Part shown: positions 27,191 through 35,212 of the stretch, one piece after another
Numbering within the stretch: the stretch's first letter is position 1
How the letters are laid out: the number at the start of each line of letters is the position of its first letter
Source of the DNA: Planctomycetia bacterium
GTDB lineage: Bacteria; Planctomycetota; Planctomycetia; Pirellulales; JACPPG01
DNA: 54,814 nt
NCBI GenBank assembly: GCA_016191115.1
Contig: JACPPG010000086.1
Span: forward strand, 1-54,814
Direction: 5' to 3'
Position numbers and translations under genes: made by a program
The notes under the pieces: generated by a model
Seen by the model: only the letters and a program-made list of their open reading frames with translations
Database searches by the model: none
What the model was told of the DNA's origin: nothing

Positions 27191-28030
27191 TTGCCCGTGC
27201 TTGCTGAAGAAAGGCGGTCTCGTTTGCTCGAGCTGGTGCGAGTGCGTGGCTTTGCCGCCCTGCCCGATCTGGCCGATGCGCTGGCGGTGAGCGAGTCGAC
27301 GATCCGCCGCGATCTGGACTACCTGGAAGAATCGGGCACCGCCAAGCGGACGCACGGTGGCGTCTTCTACACCGGCATCTCGCCGAAGCTGCCCCATTTC
27401 GACGAGCGACAGCCGGCCCAATGGGATAAGAAGCGAGCGATTGCCGCCGCGGCTGCCACGCTGGTGCAGGATGGCGACACGCTGCTATTGGACGGCGGCA
27501 CCACGACTTATGAGGTCGCCCGACGACTGGTGGGTCGCCCGCTTCAGATCGTCACCAACTCGCTGCCGGTGGCCAATCTTTTCGCCGCCGGCGCCAACAC
27601 CGATCTGGTGCTCGTCGGCGGTTACGTCTACCCGCGCACCGGCGTGTCGCTGGGGCCGTACGCCAACCAGATGCTCGCGAGTCTGAACGTCCGCCGCACC
27701 GTGCTCAGCGTGGCCGGCATCAACGATCGCGGCTTCTACAACAGCAATCTACTCCTGGTCGAGACCGAGCGGGCGATGCTCGAAGCCACCGAAGAAGCGA
27801 TCGTCGTGGCCGACAGCACCAAGTTCGGCCACCAGAGCCTTGCCCATTTGTGCCCGCTCGAGCGAGTCGACTACCTGGTGGTCGATCACGGGATCGACCG
27901 CGCCTGGCGCAAGAAGATCGAGGCGACGGGCGTGAAGCTGGTCGTCGCCGAGCCGTGCGACGAGAAACCAATCGTCAAACAGGCGAAAGACCAGCGGCCA
28001 GAGACCAGAGACTACCAGTCCGACCTCTAG
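27191..28030 (+). CDS. DeoR-family transcriptional regulator of the BMC operon
   Basis: A 279-residue regulator. It has an N-terminal DeoR winged helix-turn-helix (residues about 5-60; ALAVSESTIRRDLDYLEESG then RTHGGV) and a C-terminal DeoRC sugar-phosphate sensor (about 75-235; LLDGGTTTYEVARRL and VVADSTKFG). DeoR regulators typically repress sugar operons and respond to phosphorylated sugars, here plausibly a fuculose or rhamnulose phosphate. The start is TTG 27191 or GTG 27197. The last ten or so residues (KDQRPETRDYQ) come from a CCAGAGACCAGAGAC-type repeat. It is the first gene of the BMC operon, 28 bases before pduL. Confidence 0.88.
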   Translation: MPVLAEERRSRLLELVRVRGFAALPDLADALAVSESTIRRDLDYLEESGTAKRTHGGVFYTGISPKLPHFDERQPAQWDKKRAIAAAAATLVQDGDTLLLDGGTTTYEVARRLVGRPLQIVTNSLPVANLFAAGANTDLVLVGGYVYPRTGVSLGPYANQMLASLNVRRTVLSVAGINDRGFYNSNLLLVETERAMLEATEEAIVVADSTKFGHQSLAHLCPLERVDYLVVDHGIDRAWRKKIEATGVKLVVAEPCDEKPIVKQAKDQRPETRDYQSDL

Positions 28031-28058
28031 CCTGTCGCCTCTCGCGTCTGAAACAGTC

Positions 28059-28739
28059 ATGAGCATCGCCACACCGGCCGCGCATCACGCAATCGACCGC
28101 CGCACGATCGAACGGATCGTCCGCGAGATCGTGTTCGCGCAGGCTAGCGCCCCGCCGCGAACGCCGAACCTGGTCGTGAGCATCTCGGCGCGGCATCTGC
28201 ACCTGACCGATGAGCATGTCGAAGTGTTGTTCGGCGCGGGTAGCAAGCTGACGCCGCACAAGCCCCTGTACCAGGACGGCTTTTACGCCGCCGAGGAAAC
28301 GGTAATGGTCGTCGGGCCGCGCCGCCGCATGCTGCCTAGCGTGCGCGTGCTGGGGCCCACGCGCAAGGCCAGCCAGGTCGAGTTGGCGTTCACCGACGGC
28401 ATCTCGCTGGGGATCGCCGATCTGCCGGTCCGCCCCAGCGGCAAGATCGACGGCACGCCGGGCTGCGTGCTTGTTGGCCCGCAGGGCGTGGTCGAACTGA
28501 AGCAAGGCGTGATCCGCGCCGAACGGCACGTCCACATGAATCACGAGCACGCGGCGTTTTACGGAGTCAAGAACGGCGACCGGATGCGGTTGCGCGTTCA
28601 CTCGTCTTGCGCGCTCGTGTTCGACGACCTGCTGGTGCGGGCCGACGCCGCGAGCAAGCTGGAAGTGCACCTGGACACCGACGAAGGAAACGCCGCCGAC
28701 CTGGATCACGCGGAGAAAGTCGAACTACTGAAGCAATAA
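28059..28739 (+). CDS. pduL: BMC phosphotransacylase, PduL type
   Basis: A 226-residue PduL enzyme, which exchanges CoA for phosphate on an acyl group and regenerates CoA inside the compartment. Two PduL beta-barrel halves are visible. The first contains VSISARHLHLTDEHVEVLFG, with the His residues that bind zinc. The second contains IRAERHVHMNHEHAAFYGV. The N-terminus (DRRTIERIVREIVFAQ) forms an amphipathic helix before the core, like known encapsulation peptides. It lies in the operon directly before the shell genes. Confidence 0.93.
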   Translation: MSIATPAAHHAIDRRTIERIVREIVFAQASAPPRTPNLVVSISARHLHLTDEHVEVLFGAGSKLTPHKPLYQDGFYAAEETVMVVGPRRRMLPSVRVLGPTRKASQVELAFTDGISLGIADLPVRPSGKIDGTPGCVLVGPQGVVELKQGVIRAERHVHMNHEHAAFYGVKNGDRMRLRVHSSCALVFDDLLVRADAASKLEVHLDTDEGNAADLDHAEKVELLKQ

Positions 28740-28863
28740 GACCGGCCGATCGTCGGACCGGTTTGACAACCTGGCAGAAGCGAACGGTGTTCGCAGAGCA
28801 CCCTACGAACTGCCTGCTGCCGGCCGCCTATGGCCTACTACTTTTTTTCGGAGTAACCCTGAC

Positions 28864-29154
28864 ATGGCGAAAGCGATGGAAGCGCTGGGCATGATCGAGA
28901 CCAAGGGCTTCGTGGCCCTGCTCGAAGCCAGCGACGCGATGATGAAGGCCGCGAACGTCGAGTTTCTCGGCTGGGACAAAGTCGGCAGCGGCCTGGTGAC
29001 GGCGTTCGTCACCGGCGACGTGGCGGCCGTCAAAGCGGCCACCGATGCCGGCGCCGCGGCCGCGGGCCGCATCGGCGAGGTGGTCAGCGTGCAAGTCATT
29101 CCCCGGCCGCACGACGATCTGAAGACCGTGCTCCCGGCCGCAAGCGCGAAGTAA
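28864..29154 (+). CDS. BMC-H hexameric shell protein 1
   Basis: A 96-residue single-domain BMC shell protein: ALGMIETKGFVALLEASDAM, then VGSGLVTAFVTGDVAAV with the GSG pore loop, and a C-terminal VQVIPRPHDDL. Hexamers of this fold tile the facets of the shell, and the pore loop lines the central channel. ATG 28864 follows GGAG. The intergenic DNA upstream includes TACTACTTTTTTTCGG and degenerate CTGCCTGCTGCC words. Confidence 0.95.
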   Translation: MAKAMEALGMIETKGFVALLEASDAMMKAANVEFLGWDKVGSGLVTAFVTGDVAAVKAATDAGAAAAGRIGEVVSVQVIPRPHDDLKTVLPAASAK

Positions 29155-29209
29155 CTCGCGCGCGGCAATCAACAACTCCTCCCAATTGAATCAGAAAGGT
29201 GCAATCGCA

Positions 29210-29479
29210 ATGCAAGACGCTCTTGGACTACTGGAAACCAAGGGGCTCGTGGCCCTGGTCGAGGCGACCGACGCCATGGCCAAAGCCGCTAACGTGAAGA
29301 TCATGAAACGCATCTCGATCGGCGGCGGCCTCGTGACCACCGTCGTGCAAGGGGACGTGGGGAGCGTGCGGGCCGCCGTCGAGGCGGGCGCCGCCGCCGC
29401 CACGAAAGTGGGCGAGTTGACGGCCAGCCATGTCATTCCCCGTCCCAGCGAAGGATTGGTCAAGGCGTACCTCGGCTAA
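29210..29479 (+). CDS. BMC-H hexameric shell protein 2
   Basis: An 89-residue BMC-H paralogue of the preceding gene, with ALGLLETKGLVALVEATDAM, GGGLVTTVVQGDVGSV and SHVIPRPSEGLVKAYLG. Its pore loop reads GGG where the first paralogue reads GSG, so the two hexamers probably have different pores. AGAAAGGTG eight bases upstream supports ATG 29210 over the TTG at 29186. Confidence 0.95.
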   Translation: MQDALGLLETKGLVALVEATDAMAKAANVKIMKRISIGGGLVTTVVQGDVGSVRAAVEAGAAAATKVGELTASHVIPRPSEGLVKAYLG

Positions 29480-29534
29480 GCGACGCGTTAAGGACTGGGG
29501 TGCCAGACTCGGCACCGACGGAGCGAAGACGGCC

Positions 29535-30719
29535 ATGAAAATCCTGGTGGCCAATTTGGGATCGACAAGCTTCAAGTACCGGTTGTTCGACATGACCGAC
29601 GAGCGACAACTCGCCCGCGGCGGCACCGAGCGGATCGGTAGCGCGCAGAGCCGGTCGTACGCCGACGTCGGTGGCAAGCGCAGCGAATCGATCGCGCCGG
29701 TGGCCGACCATGCCGTGGCCGTGCGGCGGTGCATGGATCAATTGACCGATCGCGAACGCGGCTGCCTGGCGGAGGCGGCGGAAGTGGCGGCGATCGGTTT
29801 CAAGGCCGTGCACGGCGGGCGCTACAGCGGCGCCGTCCGCGTCACGCCGGACGTGCTGGCGGCCATGGACGAAATGAGCCAGGTGGCGCCCGCGCACAAT
29901 CCGCCTTACACCGCGGCGATGCGACTGTTGAGCGAAAAACTGCCGGAGATCCCGCTGGTGGCGGCGTTCGAGACCGCCTTCCACCGCTCGATCCCCGACC
30001 GGAATCGCTACTACGGCGTGCCGCTCGATTGGGCCGAGTCGTGCCAGGTCGCCCGCTGGGGGTTCCACGGGGCCAGCCACCGTTACATCGCCGAGCGGAC
30101 CGCGCACCTCTTGGAGCGCGGCGACCTGCGCGTGATCTCCTGCCATTTGGGCGGCTCCAGCTCGCTGTGCGCCATTCGGGCCGGCCACAGCGTGGCGACC
30201 AGCATGGGCATGAGCCCGCAGACCGGCATTCCGCACAACAACCGGGTGGGCGATTTCGATCCGTTCGCGCTGCCGGTGATTCTCGCGAAAACTGGTCGCT
30301 CGCTCGACGAAGTGCTCGATCTCTTGGCGTCGCGGAGCGGCCTGGCGGGCCTCAGCGGCACGAGCGGTGACTTGCGCGACATCGAGACGGCGATCGAGGG
30401 CGGCAGCCGTCCGGCGAAGATCGCGCTCGACGTGTTCGTCGGCGCGGTCCGGCACTACCTGGGCGCGTACCTGGTCGAGCTGGGCGGGGCCGACGCCATC
30501 GTGTTCACCGGCGGCATCGGCGAGAACAGCGCGACGGTCCGCGGAGCGGTCTGCGAAGGGCTTGCGACGCTCGGGATCGAGATCGACCCACGGGCCAACG
30601 CCGACGCTAGGGGAGAGGGGCCGATTCACGCATCCGCCAGCCGCACGCAGATCTGGGTTGTGCCGACGAACGAAGAGATCGTTGTCGCCCGCCAGGTCAA
30701 GGAACTCTTACAAGGTTAA
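29535..30719 (+). CDS. Acetate-kinase family enzyme of the BMC operon, divergent active site
   Basis: A 394-residue ASKHA-fold acyl kinase. Family motifs are NLGSTSFKYRLF, AVHGGRYSG, AFETAFHRSIP, WGFHGASHRYIAERTA, CHLGGSSSLCAI, SMGMSPQTGIPHNNRVGDFDP and FTGGIGENSATVR. Several canonical acetate kinase residues differ: FDTAFH reads FETAFH, CHLGN reads CHLGG, and GLVMGTR reads GIPHNNR. It would convert the PduL product acyl-phosphate plus ADP to acid plus ATP; a lactate- or propionate-like substrate is possible. ATG 29535 starts at the conserved MKILVANLGS. Confidence 0.88.
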   Translation: MKILVANLGSTSFKYRLFDMTDERQLARGGTERIGSAQSRSYADVGGKRSESIAPVADHAVAVRRCMDQLTDRERGCLAEAAEVAAIGFKAVHGGRYSGAVRVTPDVLAAMDEMSQVAPAHNPPYTAAMRLLSEKLPEIPLVAAFETAFHRSIPDRNRYYGVPLDWAESCQVARWGFHGASHRYIAERTAHLLERGDLRVISCHLGGSSSLCAIRAGHSVATSMGMSPQTGIPHNNRVGDFDPFALPVILAKTGRSLDEVLDLLASRSGLAGLSGTSGDLRDIETAIEGGSRPAKIALDVFVGAVRHYLGAYLVELGGADAIVFTGGIGENSATVRGAVCEGLATLGIEIDPRANADARGEGPIHASASRTQIWVVPTNEEIVVARQVKELLQG

Positions 30720-30724
30720 ACGTC

Positions 30725-31048
30725 ATGTTCGTCGCCAAAGTGACCGGCAGTATCGTTGCCACGCAGAAGGTCGACTCGATGGTCGGCCAGAAGCTGCTGG
30801 TCGTTGAACCCTATCGCGTCGAGGCGGGCAACCGCGACCGGCTGGTCGGCACCGGCCGGACGTTCGTCGCCGTCGACACTGTGGGGGCCGGAGAGGATGA
30901 ATTCGTGCTGATCGTGCAAGGTTCGAGCGCCCGCCTCACGCCCGAAACCAAGAACCTGCCGGTCGACACCGTGATCGTCGGCATCGTCGACAGCGTCCAC
31001 GTCGATCACCGAGGCGTCTACAACCGCGAAAAAAATCGCACGAAATAA
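30725..31048 (+). CDS. BMC-P vertex protein 1 (EutN/CcmL family)
   Basis: A 107-residue EutN/CcmL protein, which forms pentamers capping the shell vertices. It has MFVAKVTGSIVATQKVDSMVG, LLVVEPY, VAVDTVGAGEDEFVLIVQGSSAR and IVGIVDSVHVD, the complete fold. It starts five bases after the kinase gene with AAGG upstream, so it is translationally close to it. This is the first of three BMC-P genes in the operon. Confidence 0.95.
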   Translation: MFVAKVTGSIVATQKVDSMVGQKLLVVEPYRVEAGNRDRLVGTGRTFVAVDTVGAGEDEFVLIVQGSSARLTPETKNLPVDTVIVGIVDSVHVDHRGVYNREKNRTK

Positions 31049-31110
31049 GGTGTGCACCCGCCCCGCAGCCCCTTCCCTGCTGATTACTGACCACCGACCA
31101 CTGATTCATC

Positions 31111-32544
31111 ATGCAAGCCACCGAAGCCGTTATTCGCAGCGTCGTTCAAGAGGTGCTCGCCCGCATCGGCAATGTGCCGCCGGCCACGCCCACGCGCAGG
31201 TCTACCGGGCGGCACGGCGTGTTCACGTGCGTCGACGAGGCGGTCGCCGCCGCCACGGCCGCCTTCGAGCAGCTTGCGGAGCGATCGCTCGAAGACCGCA
31301 AGCTGATCATCGACCACATCCGCCGCATCTCGATCGACCAGTCGGTCGAGCTAGGCACGATGGAGATGGAAGAGACCAGGATCGGCCGCCTGCCGCACAA
31401 GATCGAGAAGCTCAAAACGCTCGGCGAGCGGACGCCCGGCGTCGAGTTCTTGCGAAGCGAAGTGTTTAGTGGCGATCACGGGCTGGCGGTGATCGAGCAC
31501 GCGCCGTTTGGCGTCATCGGGGCGATCACGCCGGTCACGCATTCGCTGCCGACGATCACCGGCAACGCCGTGAGCATGATCGCCGGCGGCAACACGCTGG
31601 TCGTCAACCCGCATCCTGGTGGAAGGCGCGTGGCCACCGAGGGCGTGCGGCGGTTCAACGAAGCGATCAAGCGCGACTTGGGGATCGACAACCTGATTTG
31701 CGTCATCGCCGAGCCGACGCTGGAGAGCGCCAACCAGATTTTCGCCCATCGCGGCATCAAGCTGATCTGCGTCACCGGCGGGCCGGCCGTCGCGCGGGCG
31801 GCCATGAACAGCGGCAAGCGGGCGATCGTCGCCGGGCCCGGCAATCCGCCGGTGGTGGTCGACGAAACGGCCGACCTGGATCGCGCCGCCCGCTCGATCA
31901 TTCAAGGCGGCGCGTACGACAACAACCTCTTGTGCATCGCCGAGAAGGAAGTGTTCGTCGTCGGCAAGGTGTTCGACGCCATGCTCGCGGCAATGGAGCG
32001 GGCCGGGGCCCTGCGGCTGAACGCCCGCGAGGTGGACGCGCTGACGCGGGTGGCCATCACGACCGTCGGCGAAGGAGACCACAAGCACGACGTACCGAGC
32101 AAGGATTTTCTGGGGCAGGACGCCGCGGTGCTGGCGGCCGCGATCGGCAAGAAGGTGCCGCCGGCGACCGAGCTGGTGTTTGGCGAAACGGACGAGACCA
32201 ACCCGTTCGTGCCGGTCGAGCAGATGATGCCCTTTATCCCCTTCGTCCGCGTTCGCGACATCGACGAGGCGATCGCCAAGGCCAAGCACTACGAGCACGG
32301 GTTCCGCCACACGAGCATCATCCATTCGACTAACGTCCGCCACATGACGCGGATGGGCCGGGCGCTTGACACCACGCTGTTCGTGAAGAACGGACCGTGC
32401 ATGGCGTCCCTGGGCCTGGGGGGCGAGGGCTATCTGTCGTTCTCCATCGCCACGCCTACCGGCGAAGGCGTCACGACGCCATTGACGTTTACCCGCGAGC
32501 GTCGCTGCACGATGGTCGACGATTTGCGAATTATCGGTAAGTAA
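31111..32544 (+). CDS. CoA-acylating aldehyde dehydrogenase (PduP-like) of the BMC
   Basis: A 477-residue aldehyde dehydrogenase of the PduP/EutE type, oxidising an aldehyde to acyl-CoA with NAD. The catalytic Cys275 lies in DNNLLCIAEKEVFVV. Other motifs are GVIGAITPVTHSLPTITGN, GGNTLVVNPHPG, VTGGPAVARAA and GPGNPPVVVDE. The N-terminus (TEAVIRSVVQEVLARIG) is an amphipathic helix with the pattern of an encapsulation peptide. In a fucose/rhamnose compartment the natural substrate would be L-lactaldehyde, as inference. Confidence 0.93.
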   Translation: MQATEAVIRSVVQEVLARIGNVPPATPTRRSTGRHGVFTCVDEAVAAATAAFEQLAERSLEDRKLIIDHIRRISIDQSVELGTMEMEETRIGRLPHKIEKLKTLGERTPGVEFLRSEVFSGDHGLAVIEHAPFGVIGAITPVTHSLPTITGNAVSMIAGGNTLVVNPHPGGRRVATEGVRRFNEAIKRDLGIDNLICVIAEPTLESANQIFAHRGIKLICVTGGPAVARAAMNSGKRAIVAGPGNPPVVVDETADLDRAARSIIQGGAYDNNLLCIAEKEVFVVGKVFDAMLAAMERAGALRLNAREVDALTRVAITTVGEGDHKHDVPSKDFLGQDAAVLAAAIGKKVPPATELVFGETDETNPFVPVEQMMPFIPFVRVRDIDEAIAKAKHYEHGFRHTSIIHSTNVRHMTRMGRALDTTLFVKNGPCMASLGLGGEGYLSFSIATPTGEGVTTPLTFTRERRCTMVDDLRIIGK

Positions 32545-32583
32545 ACAAAACACAAAACACGAAACGCATATTTGGGTACGACC

Positions 32584-32841
32584 GTGCAATTGGGAATCGT
32601 CGTCGGGACGGCCACGGCCACGCGCAAGCACCCCTCGATGCAGGGAACGAAGCTGCTGGTGGTGCAGGCGCTCTTGACCGACGGCCGCACGCCCGACGGC
32701 GAGCCGATCCTGGCCGTCGATACGTTGGGTGCCGGGCCGGGCGCGACGGTGATGATATCTAGCGACGGAAAGTACGCGCGCGAGCTGTTGGCCAGCGACA
32801 CCACGCCGGTCCGCTGGAGCGTGATCGGGATACAGAACTGA
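32584..32841 (+). CDS. BMC-P vertex protein 2 (EutN/CcmL family)
   Basis: An 85-residue EutN/CcmL protein from GTG 32584: QLGIVVGTATATRKHPSMQG, LLVVQALL, AVDTLGAGPGATVMIS and VIGIQN. GTG is chosen because family members begin at this strand; TTG 32572 would add four residues. Its stop shares a base with the start of the next gene, so coupling is likely. Upstream DNA is an A/C-rich degenerate repeat (AAAACACAAAACACGAAAC). Confidence 0.92.
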   Translation: MQLGIVVGTATATRKHPSMQGTKLLVVQALLTDGRTPDGEPILAVDTLGAGPGATVMISSDGKYARELLASDTTPVRWSVIGIQN

Positions 32842-33563
32842 TGCAAAGCGAGGTCGACGTCGAGGGAATCGTCCGTGAAGTGCTCGCGCGGCTGCGACGC
32901 GGCGGAGCCGCCGAGACGCCGTCCAGCGACGCACAACCTGGCAACAACAATACGAGCGACGGACATACTGCCACCGACTGCCTGACATTGACGGACAAAC
33001 TTGTGACCCTGGCCACCCTGGAAAACCGACTATCGGGCGTCCGCCGCGTCGTGCTGCGGCGCGGCGCCGTGGTGACGCCGTCCGCGCGCGACGCGCTCGC
33101 CGAGCGCGGCGTGGCGGTGTTGCATGCCGCCGGCGCGGCGCGTGGAGACGCGTCGCTCGTGCTGGGCGTCGCCGACTTGGACGCGGCAGCCGTGAGGTTC
33201 GACCCGGCCGCCTTTGCCACGGCTCTTGCGCGAGAGGGGATCGAGGTCGAGCGGCTGGCCGAAACGGGCCTGGCAAGCGTCGTCGCGGAGTTGGCGGACC
33301 ACGTCGAGCGAAGCGGCCGGCTGGCCGTGCTGCTGACCGGAAGACCGGAAGCGGCCGCGTGCCTGGCCAACCGCCGCCGCGGCGTTCGCGCGGTGGCCGG
33401 ACGCGACGTGCGTCATACGACGAAAGCGATCGAGGACACGGCGGCGAACCTATTGGCGCTATTGCCGGTCGGGCCGACAGCAACGCTCGCACGATTGGTG
33501 AAACAGTTCTGCGACGGCTGGCCCAAACCCTGCCCCGCGGCACTCGACCTACATTTGAAGTAA
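32841..33563 (+). CDS. Unassigned BMC-operon protein with EutQ-like and RpiB-like motifs
   Basis: A 240-residue protein that I cannot assign. The N-terminus (VDVEGIVREVLARLRR) resembles the encapsulation helices of the PduL and aldehyde dehydrogenase of this operon. After a polar linker, VVLRRGAVVTPSARDALAER recalls a motif in EutQ-type BMC proteins. The C-terminal half, with ANRRRGVRAVAGRDV and EDTAANLLALL, recalls the end of ribose-5-phosphate isomerase B, but the RpiB catalytic residues are not evident. Position between two BMC-P genes and the targeting-like helix suggest a lumen protein. All similarity statements are motif-level. Confidence 0.75.
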   Translation: MQSEVDVEGIVREVLARLRRGGAAETPSSDAQPGNNNTSDGHTATDCLTLTDKLVTLATLENRLSGVRRVVLRRGAVVTPSARDALAERGVAVLHAAGAARGDASLVLGVADLDAAAVRFDPAAFATALAREGIEVERLAETGLASVVAELADHVERSGRLAVLLTGRPEAAACLANRRRGVRAVAGRDVRHTTKAIEDTAANLLALLPVGPTATLARLVKQFCDGWPKPCPAALDLHLK

Positions 33564-33571
33564 TGAAAGAA

Positions 33572-33726
33572 GACTCACCACGGAGACACGGAGACACGGA
33601 GAAGAAAGTAGGCAGAAGGCAGTAGGTGGTAGGCAGAGAAGACAGTATCCGCATTCGGAATTCGTACTTCGGATTTCTTTAGACATTTGGATTTCGATAT
33701 TCGTCATTCCGCGTGCCTCCGTGGTG
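33572..33726. repeat. Palindrome family A element in the BMC operon
   Basis: Outer arms GACTCACCACGGAGACACGG (from 33572) and GTGCCTCCGTGGTG (33713-33726). Between them are TAGGCAG/TAGGTGG words (33608-33638) and CGGATTTCTTTAGACATTTGG words shared with 26415-26434. It occupies the gap before the third BMC-P gene. Confidence 0.8.
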
Positions 33727-33742
33727 AAATGGACTACCGAAC

Positions 33743-34045
33743 ATGCGAATTGGCGAAGTGATCGGCAGCGTGACTTTGAGCCGCTGGCATGCAAGCCTGT
33801 CCGGGGCGTCGTTCCGGCTGGCCGTGCCGCTGGCGCTCGACGCGCTACAGGGCGAGGCACAAAGCGACGCCGAGCCGATCGTCGTCTACGACGAGCTGGG
33901 CGCGGGCCACGGCAGCCGCATCGCCATCAGCGAGGGGCGCGAGGCCGCCCAGCCGTTCTATCCCAACGACAAACCGGTGGACGCGTATAACGCCGCCATC
34001 TTGGACACGATCGATGTAAAAGAGCGACTAGCAACTAGCGACTAG
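33743..34045 (+). CDS. BMC-P vertex protein 3 (EutN/CcmL family), divergent
   Basis: A 100-residue EutN/CcmL protein with MRIGEVIGSVTLSRWHASLSG, RLAVPL, VVYDELGAGHGSRIAIS and AILDTIDV. It is more divergent than the other two BMC-P proteins: the usual conserved position after LGAG is GHGSRIAIS and the protein continues PFYPNDKPVDAYNA. Its C-terminal ERLATSD is translated from the degenerate GACTAGCAACTAGCGACTAG repeat. It should still make a pentamer, and possibly occupies distinct vertices. Confidence 0.9.
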   Translation: MRIGEVIGSVTLSRWHASLSGASFRLAVPLALDALQGEAQSDAEPIVVYDELGAGHGSRIAISEGREAAQPFYPNDKPVDAYNAAILDTIDVKERLATSD

Positions 34046-34122
34046 CTAATTAGAGGGCGTTCGCAGCGGGCGACAGCGGGCTAAGCCGCAAGCGCCCCGC
34101 ATCGGCCCACAGGATGCTCCCC

Positions 34123-34156
34123 CCATTCATCATTCCGCTTTCATCATTCATCATTG
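34123..34156. repeat. Solo CATTCATCATT module
   Basis: CATTCATCATTCCGCTTTC followed by ATCATTCATCATT, the inner right arm of family A without a partner, 15 bases before the aldolase start. Confidence 0.65.
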
Positions 34157-34170
34157 CCTTGAACCTTCCC

Positions 34171-35028
34171 ATGAACGTTCACAAGCTCAAACAAGACATC
34201 TGCGAGATTGGCCAGCGGATTTACAACCGCGGGTTTGCCGCCGCCAACGACGGCAATATCAGCGTCCGCATCGGCGAAAATGAAGTCCTCTGCACGCCCA
34301 CCATGGTGTGCAAGGGATTTCTCAAGCCGGACGACATCTGCACCGTCGACATGCAGGGGAACCAGCTTTCCGGGCGGCGGAAGCGCACCAGCGAGGTGCT
34401 TTTGCACCTGGCGATCATGCGCGAGCGACCCGACGTGAAGAGCTGCGTCCACTGCCACCCGCCGCACGCCACGGCGTTCGCGGTCGCCCGCGAGCCGATC
34501 CCGCAGTGCGTGCTGCCGGAAGTCGAGGTGTTTCTTGGCGACGTGCCGATCACGGCCTACGAGACGCCGGGCGGCCAGAAGTTCGCCGACACGGTGCTCC
34601 CGTTCGTGAAAAAGACCAACGTCATCATCCTCGCCAACCACGGCACCGTGAGCTACGGCGAATCGGTCGAGCGGGCCTACTGGTGGACGGAAATCCTCGA
34701 CGCGTACTGCCGCATCCTGCTTCTGTCGCGGCAGTTGGGCCGGGTCAACTATTTCACCGAAGGGCAAACGCGCGAGCTGTTGGACCTGAAGAAGAAATGG
34801 GGCTTCGCCGACGCGCGGCTCGAGCCGGGCATGGAGAACTGCGACATCTGCGCCAACGACGTGTTCCGCAACAGTTGGCAGGCGTGCGGCGTCCAGCGAC
34901 GCGCGTTCGAGGCGCCCCCGCCGATGGCAAAGCCCGCGCCGCCGGCCGCCGCGAACACGACCGGCACCGACACCGAAGCGCTCATCCAAGCCATCACCGA
35001 CCGCGTGCTGGCGGCGCTGTCGAAATAG
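34171..35028 (+). CDS. Class II aldolase (fuculose/rhamnulose-1-phosphate type) of the BMC
   Basis: A 285-residue class II (zinc) aldolase of the FucA/RhaD/AraD family. Zinc ligands are His in CVHCHPPHA and ANHGTVS. The catalytic Glu is expected in the region KRTSEVLLH. The N-terminal DGNISVRIG is conserved. It cleaves a ketose 1-phosphate to DHAP and L-lactaldehyde. A long linker after residue 245 (APPPMAKPAPPAAA) leads to a C-terminal amphipathic helix TEALIQAITDRVLAALSK, a typical encapsulation peptide. ATG 34171 was chosen since upstream codons lie in repeat DNA. Confidence 0.93.
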   Translation: MNVHKLKQDICEIGQRIYNRGFAAANDGNISVRIGENEVLCTPTMVCKGFLKPDDICTVDMQGNQLSGRRKRTSEVLLHLAIMRERPDVKSCVHCHPPHATAFAVAREPIPQCVLPEVEVFLGDVPITAYETPGGQKFADTVLPFVKKTNVIILANHGTVSYGESVERAYWWTEILDAYCRILLLSRQLGRVNYFTEGQTRELLDLKKKWGFADARLEPGMENCDICANDVFRNSWQACGVQRRAFEAPPPMAKPAPPAAANTTGTDTEALIQAITDRVLAALSK

Positions 35029-35037
35029 TACAACAAG

Positions 35038-35209
35038 CTCACCACGGAGGCACGGAGAAGACTAATGATGAATGCGGAATGATGAATGATGAATGGAATA
35101 CGCCAAGTCGCCCACAACATTCGTCATTTGTCGCTCGGCACTTTCTTCTCCGTGTCTCCGTGGTAAGTATTCGTCTTATTCATCATTCACCAATCATCAT
35201 TCATCATTA
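35038..35209. repeat. Palindrome family A element between aldolase and dehydrogenase genes
   Basis: Left outer arm CTCACCACGGAGGCACGGAG (35038), inner GATGAATGCGGAATGATG words to about 35096, right outer arm TTCTCCGTGTCTCCGTGGT (35145-35163), and inner right CATTC/ATCATT words to 35209. It fills almost the whole 184-base gap and ends three bases before the dehydrogenase start. Confidence 0.82.
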
Positions 35210-35212
35210 AAC

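Noticed and set aside
31351..33654. A 767-codon open frame on the minus strand opposite the aldehyde dehydrogenase and following genes
   Set aside because: It is antisense to clear BMC genes, has low-complexity composition typical of high-GC shadow frames, and no domain.
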